Positions 20,045 to 21,964 of a stretch of DNA of 21,964 nt are shown here, piece after piece. This stretch comes from Actinomycetota bacterium (lineage in GTDB: Bacteria; Actinomycetota; Thermoleophilia; Solirubrobacterales; 70-9). Positions within the stretch are counted from its first letter, which is position 1, and each line of letters opens with the position of its first letter. The position numbers and the translations under genes are program-made. The notes under the pieces were generated by a model, which saw only the letters and a program-made list of their open reading frames with translations, was not told the DNA's origin and made no database searches. The stretch is from the NCBI GenBank assembly GCA_018268695.1, contig JAFDWD010001077.1, positions 1 to 21,964 on the forward strand, given 5' to 3'.

Positions 20045-21753
20045 AAGGCGGCGATGACAAGTCGATTTGGATCGCCGGCGCCGTCCTCGCTTCGGCTCTC
20101 GGTGCGCTATGGCTGACGGGCGCGACGGCCGCCGCCTTGTTCGGGCGCGGCTGGACCCCGATCTCGCTAAGCGAGCTGCCGGCGACCGCGGTCCGCTTCG
20201 CCTCCCACCTCGGCAACCCAACCGAAGCCTGGCCTCCCGATGAGCGGCACGCTCTCCCCGGCGCGATTCCCTTCTACTTCACTGGGCTCTTCGTGATGGC
20301 CGCGCTCGGCGCCGCCGCCTTCGGCGGCCTCCGCGGCGCCGAGCTGATCGGGGTCGCTCAGCCCTCGGCGGCGCGGCGTCGAGCGCCGAGCGCGCAGTGG
20401 GCGACCGGGCGCGACCTTCGCGCGCTGCGCGTCCGCCATGCCACTCCCGGCCGGATCACGCTCGGTCGCTTCGGCCGCGGTCTGGTTGCTGCCGGCGAGC
20501 GTCAGTCGGTGATGCTGCTCGGCCCGACCCAAGGGCACAAGACCTCCGGGCTCGCCGTCCCGGCGCTACTCGAGTGGGAGGGCCCGGTCTTGGCGACGTC
20601 AGTCAAGACCGACTTGCTCATCGACACGCTTGCCCATCGCGAAATGAAGGGCGAGGTGATGATCTTCGATCCTGCGCGGTCGACCGAGCTGCCGCGTTCG
20701 CGGGCGACGCCGCTATACGGCGCATCGACCTGGCGTGGCGCGAGGCGCGTCGCTCACTGGCTGGCGGGGGCAGGGCGCACCAGCTCGGCGGCCGGGCTGC
20801 AGGACGCCGACTTCTGGTTTACCGCCGCCGAGAAGCTGCTCGCACCTCTTCTGTTCGCCGCGGCCGCCAGCGGGCGCACGATGGGTTCTGTTGTGCGTTG
20901 GCTCGACGAAGGCGCCGATGCGAGCGAGGCCGAGGTGCTGGAGCTCCTTTCGGCGGTCGACGGGGGCGAAGCGAAGCGGGCATATCTCGCAACGCAAAAT
21001 CGAGAGGACCGCCAACGCTCCTCGATTTACACGACCGCGGAGATGATCGTCGCCGCTTTCGCCGACCCGCACGTCCTCGAGGAGACCGCGGGCGCCGACT
21101 ACACCCCAGCTGCGCTTCTCGACGGCAGCGCGAACACGCTCTATCTCTGTGCCCCGCTCCACGAACAAGAGCGGCTGCGAGTGCCCTTCTCGATGATCGT
21201 TCAGGAGCTGCTTGCCGAGATCTATGAGATCGCGGCAATCACCGGCTTGCCTCTCGACCCCCCACTCCTGCTTCTTCTCGACGAGGCGGCGAACATCGCG
21301 CCGATCCCGAACCTCGACGAGATCGCCTCCACCGGAGCCGGCCAGGGGGTGCAGCTGGTCTCGGTCTTCCATGACCTTTCTCAAATAAAGGCGCGCTGGG
21401 GCAGCCGGTCGGGAACCATCGTCAACAACCACCGCGCAGTCCTGCTGGGAAGCGGCATTTCCGACCCGGAGACCCTTTCCTATGCCTCGCGGGTGATCGG
21501 CTCCGGCGAGTTCGAGCAACGATCGCAGACCGCTGGCGAGCGAGGCCGGCGCTCCACCACTGAAGGCCAGACCTATCGAGATCTTGCACCGGGCAACGTT
21601 TTACGAGAAGGTTTCTCTAGTAGCGCAATTCTGATCTACGGAAACCTGCCGCCGGCGCGAATTCGCCTGCGGCCCTGGTTCCAAGAGGCAGAGCTCCGCA
21701 AGCTCAGGCACGCCTTACCAAGCAGATCAGGAGTCTCGGAGGTGGGGCCATGA
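20041..21753 (+). CDS. VirD4/TraG-type coupling ATPase
   Basis: GTG 20041 overlaps the previous stop as GTGA, giving 570 residues; an upstream in-frame start lies inside the VirB4 gene and is less likely. Two membrane helices (about 9-31 and 74-94) are followed by the ATPase: Walker A GPTQGHKT (161-168) and Walker B LLLLLDEAANIAPIPNLD with D414-E415, the diagnostic TraG/VirD4 block. GQGVQLVSVFHDLSQIKARWG and NNHRAVLLGSG also match. Coupling proteins bring the relaxase-DNA complex to the channel. The Walker A has H at the position of the usual glycine. This suggests that a relaxase gene should lie further right. Confidence 0.92.
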   Translation: MKGGDDKSIWIAGAVLASALGALWLTGATAAALFGRGWTPISLSELPATAVRFASHLGNPTEAWPPDERHALPGAIPFYFTGLFVMAALGAAAFGGLRGAELIGVAQPSAARRRAPSAQWATGRDLRALRVRHATPGRITLGRFGRGLVAAGERQSVMLLGPTQGHKTSGLAVPALLEWEGPVLATSVKTDLLIDTLAHREMKGEVMIFDPARSTELPRSRATPLYGASTWRGARRVAHWLAGAGRTSSAAGLQDADFWFTAAEKLLAPLLFAAAASGRTMGSVVRWLDEGADASEAEVLELLSAVDGGEAKRAYLATQNREDRQRSSIYTTAEMIVAAFADPHVLEETAGADYTPAALLDGSANTLYLCAPLHEQERLRVPFSMIVQELLAEIYEIAAITGLPLDPPLLLLLDEAANIAPIPNLDEIASTGAGQGVQLVSVFHDLSQIKARWGSRSGTIVNNHRAVLLGSGISDPETLSYASRVIGSGEFEQRSQTAGERGRRSTTEGQTYRDLAPGNVLREGFSSSAILIYGNLPPARIRLRPWFQEAELRKLRHALPSRSGVSEVGP

Positions 21754-21964
21754 GCCTCGAAGAAAAATCGGTCGCCCACGTTGCTTCGGGACCCGTGCCT
21801 GCACCGGACGAGACTCGGGCACCAAAGGCCCTCGGCGACGAGGCAGTACCTCTCCGTGACCCTGCCGACGGCGAGCTCCTCCGCGAGCGGGAGGAGCGCG
21901 TTCAGGTCGTAGCCCGGCGTCGACGAGTGCGGCGGGTCGCGATGCCTCAGAGCCGAAGGGCGAT
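21750..21964 (+). CDS. Start of an unknown transfer-region gene (cut by window edge)
   Basis: ATG 21750 overlaps the coupling-protein stop as ATGA, and the frame stays open for 71 codons to the edge. The visible part is polar and charged (MSLEEKSVAHVASGPVPAPD, then LLREREERVQVVARRRRVRR) without hydrophobic segments. This looks like a disordered, basic N-terminus, as in DNA-processing or replication-relaxation proteins, but no family can be named. Coupling and codon use support a real gene. Confidence 0.7.
   Translation, partial: MSLEEKSVAHVASGPVPAPDETRAPKALGDEAVPLRDPADGELLREREERVQVVARRRRVRRVAMPQSRRA

Larger units (their letters stand above)
4440..21964. mobile_element. Integrative and conjugative element, left end to window edge
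   Basis: The stretch begins at a tRNA-Met 3' fragment and contains a complete tyrosine integrase, an excisionase-like gene and a type IV secretion gene set (transglycosylase, VirB8-like, VirB6-like, VirB4-type, VirD4-type). Cargo consists of a Gabija operon with a HEPN gene, plus HicBA. No relaxase or replication gene is visible, so the element must continue to the right. Conjugative ability is inferred from gene content. Confidence 0.75.

Noticed and set aside
18500..20221. Long open minus-strand frame (573 codons) antisense to the VirB4-type ATPase
   Set aside because: It is Arg/Asp/Gly-rich with no recognisable motif; the plus-strand ATPase has clear motifs and coupled starts.
1..21964. 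CRISPR array or rRNA
   Set aside because: No regularly spaced repeats of 20-40 bp and no conserved rRNA segments were seen on either strand.

Overview
The window is high-GC DNA with many GTG starts and tightly coupled genes, which points to an actinobacterium. The transfer-gene set (a split VirB4 with an SCO6880-type partner, a two-helix DUF6112-like protein and a VirD4/TraG-type ATPase) is of the actinobacterial conjugative-element kind. A Thermoleophilia/Solirubrobacterales host is a guess from gene style only.

Left region (1-4440). The window opens with the 3' end of an IS481-like transposase whose end runs into, and appears to truncate, an unrecognised minus-strand gene. Next come a large two-part protein with a C-terminal phospholipase-D-like fold (possibly VPA1262 family), a divergent PD-(D/E)XK nuclease gene broken by one extra C in a C5 run, a small unknown gene, and a PIN-toxin/antitoxin pair. 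The content looks like a defence or accessory island at a tRNA locus.

Junction (4348-4585). Position 4440 onward holds the 3' part of a tRNA-Met(CAU) gene on the minus strand, with a 16-bp perfect terminator hairpin on its 3' side and tandem 10-11 bp repeats on both sides. This is read as an attachment site. The integrative and conjugative element (ICE) lies to its right and runs off the window; the intact tRNA-Met should lie at the far end.

Cargo and integration module (4626-11242, all minus). A three-gene operon encodes an OLD-family ATPase/TOPRIM nuclease (GajA), a UvrD-like helicase (GajB) and a third protein with an ApeA-like HEPN domain (R285-x4-H290), so this is a Gabija system with a probable HEPN effector. 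A HicB/HicA pair, a tyrosine integrase with all catalytic residues, and an excisionase-type MerR-like HTH protein follow.

Transfer region (11436-21964). Leftward genes encode a lytic transglycosylase/P60 protein and a lipoprotein. Divergent, rightward genes encode a sigma-factor-like protein with a membrane-associated, low-complexity tail and then a translationally coupled run: DUF6112-like two-helix protein, VirB8-like protein, VirB6/TrbL-like channel protein, SCO6880-type VirB4 N-terminal partner, VirB4-type ATPase, VirD4/TraG coupling ATPase, and the start of another gene.

The most unusual points are: (1) the HEPN gene fused into the Gabija operon; (2) a two-part motif, CCCATACA-N13-TTTGACC, found with identical spacing in front of the sigma gene and the transfer operon, and in mirrored form facing the lipoprotein gene, which may be the promoter recognised by the element's own sigma factor; (3) altered Walker A motifs in both transfer ATPases.
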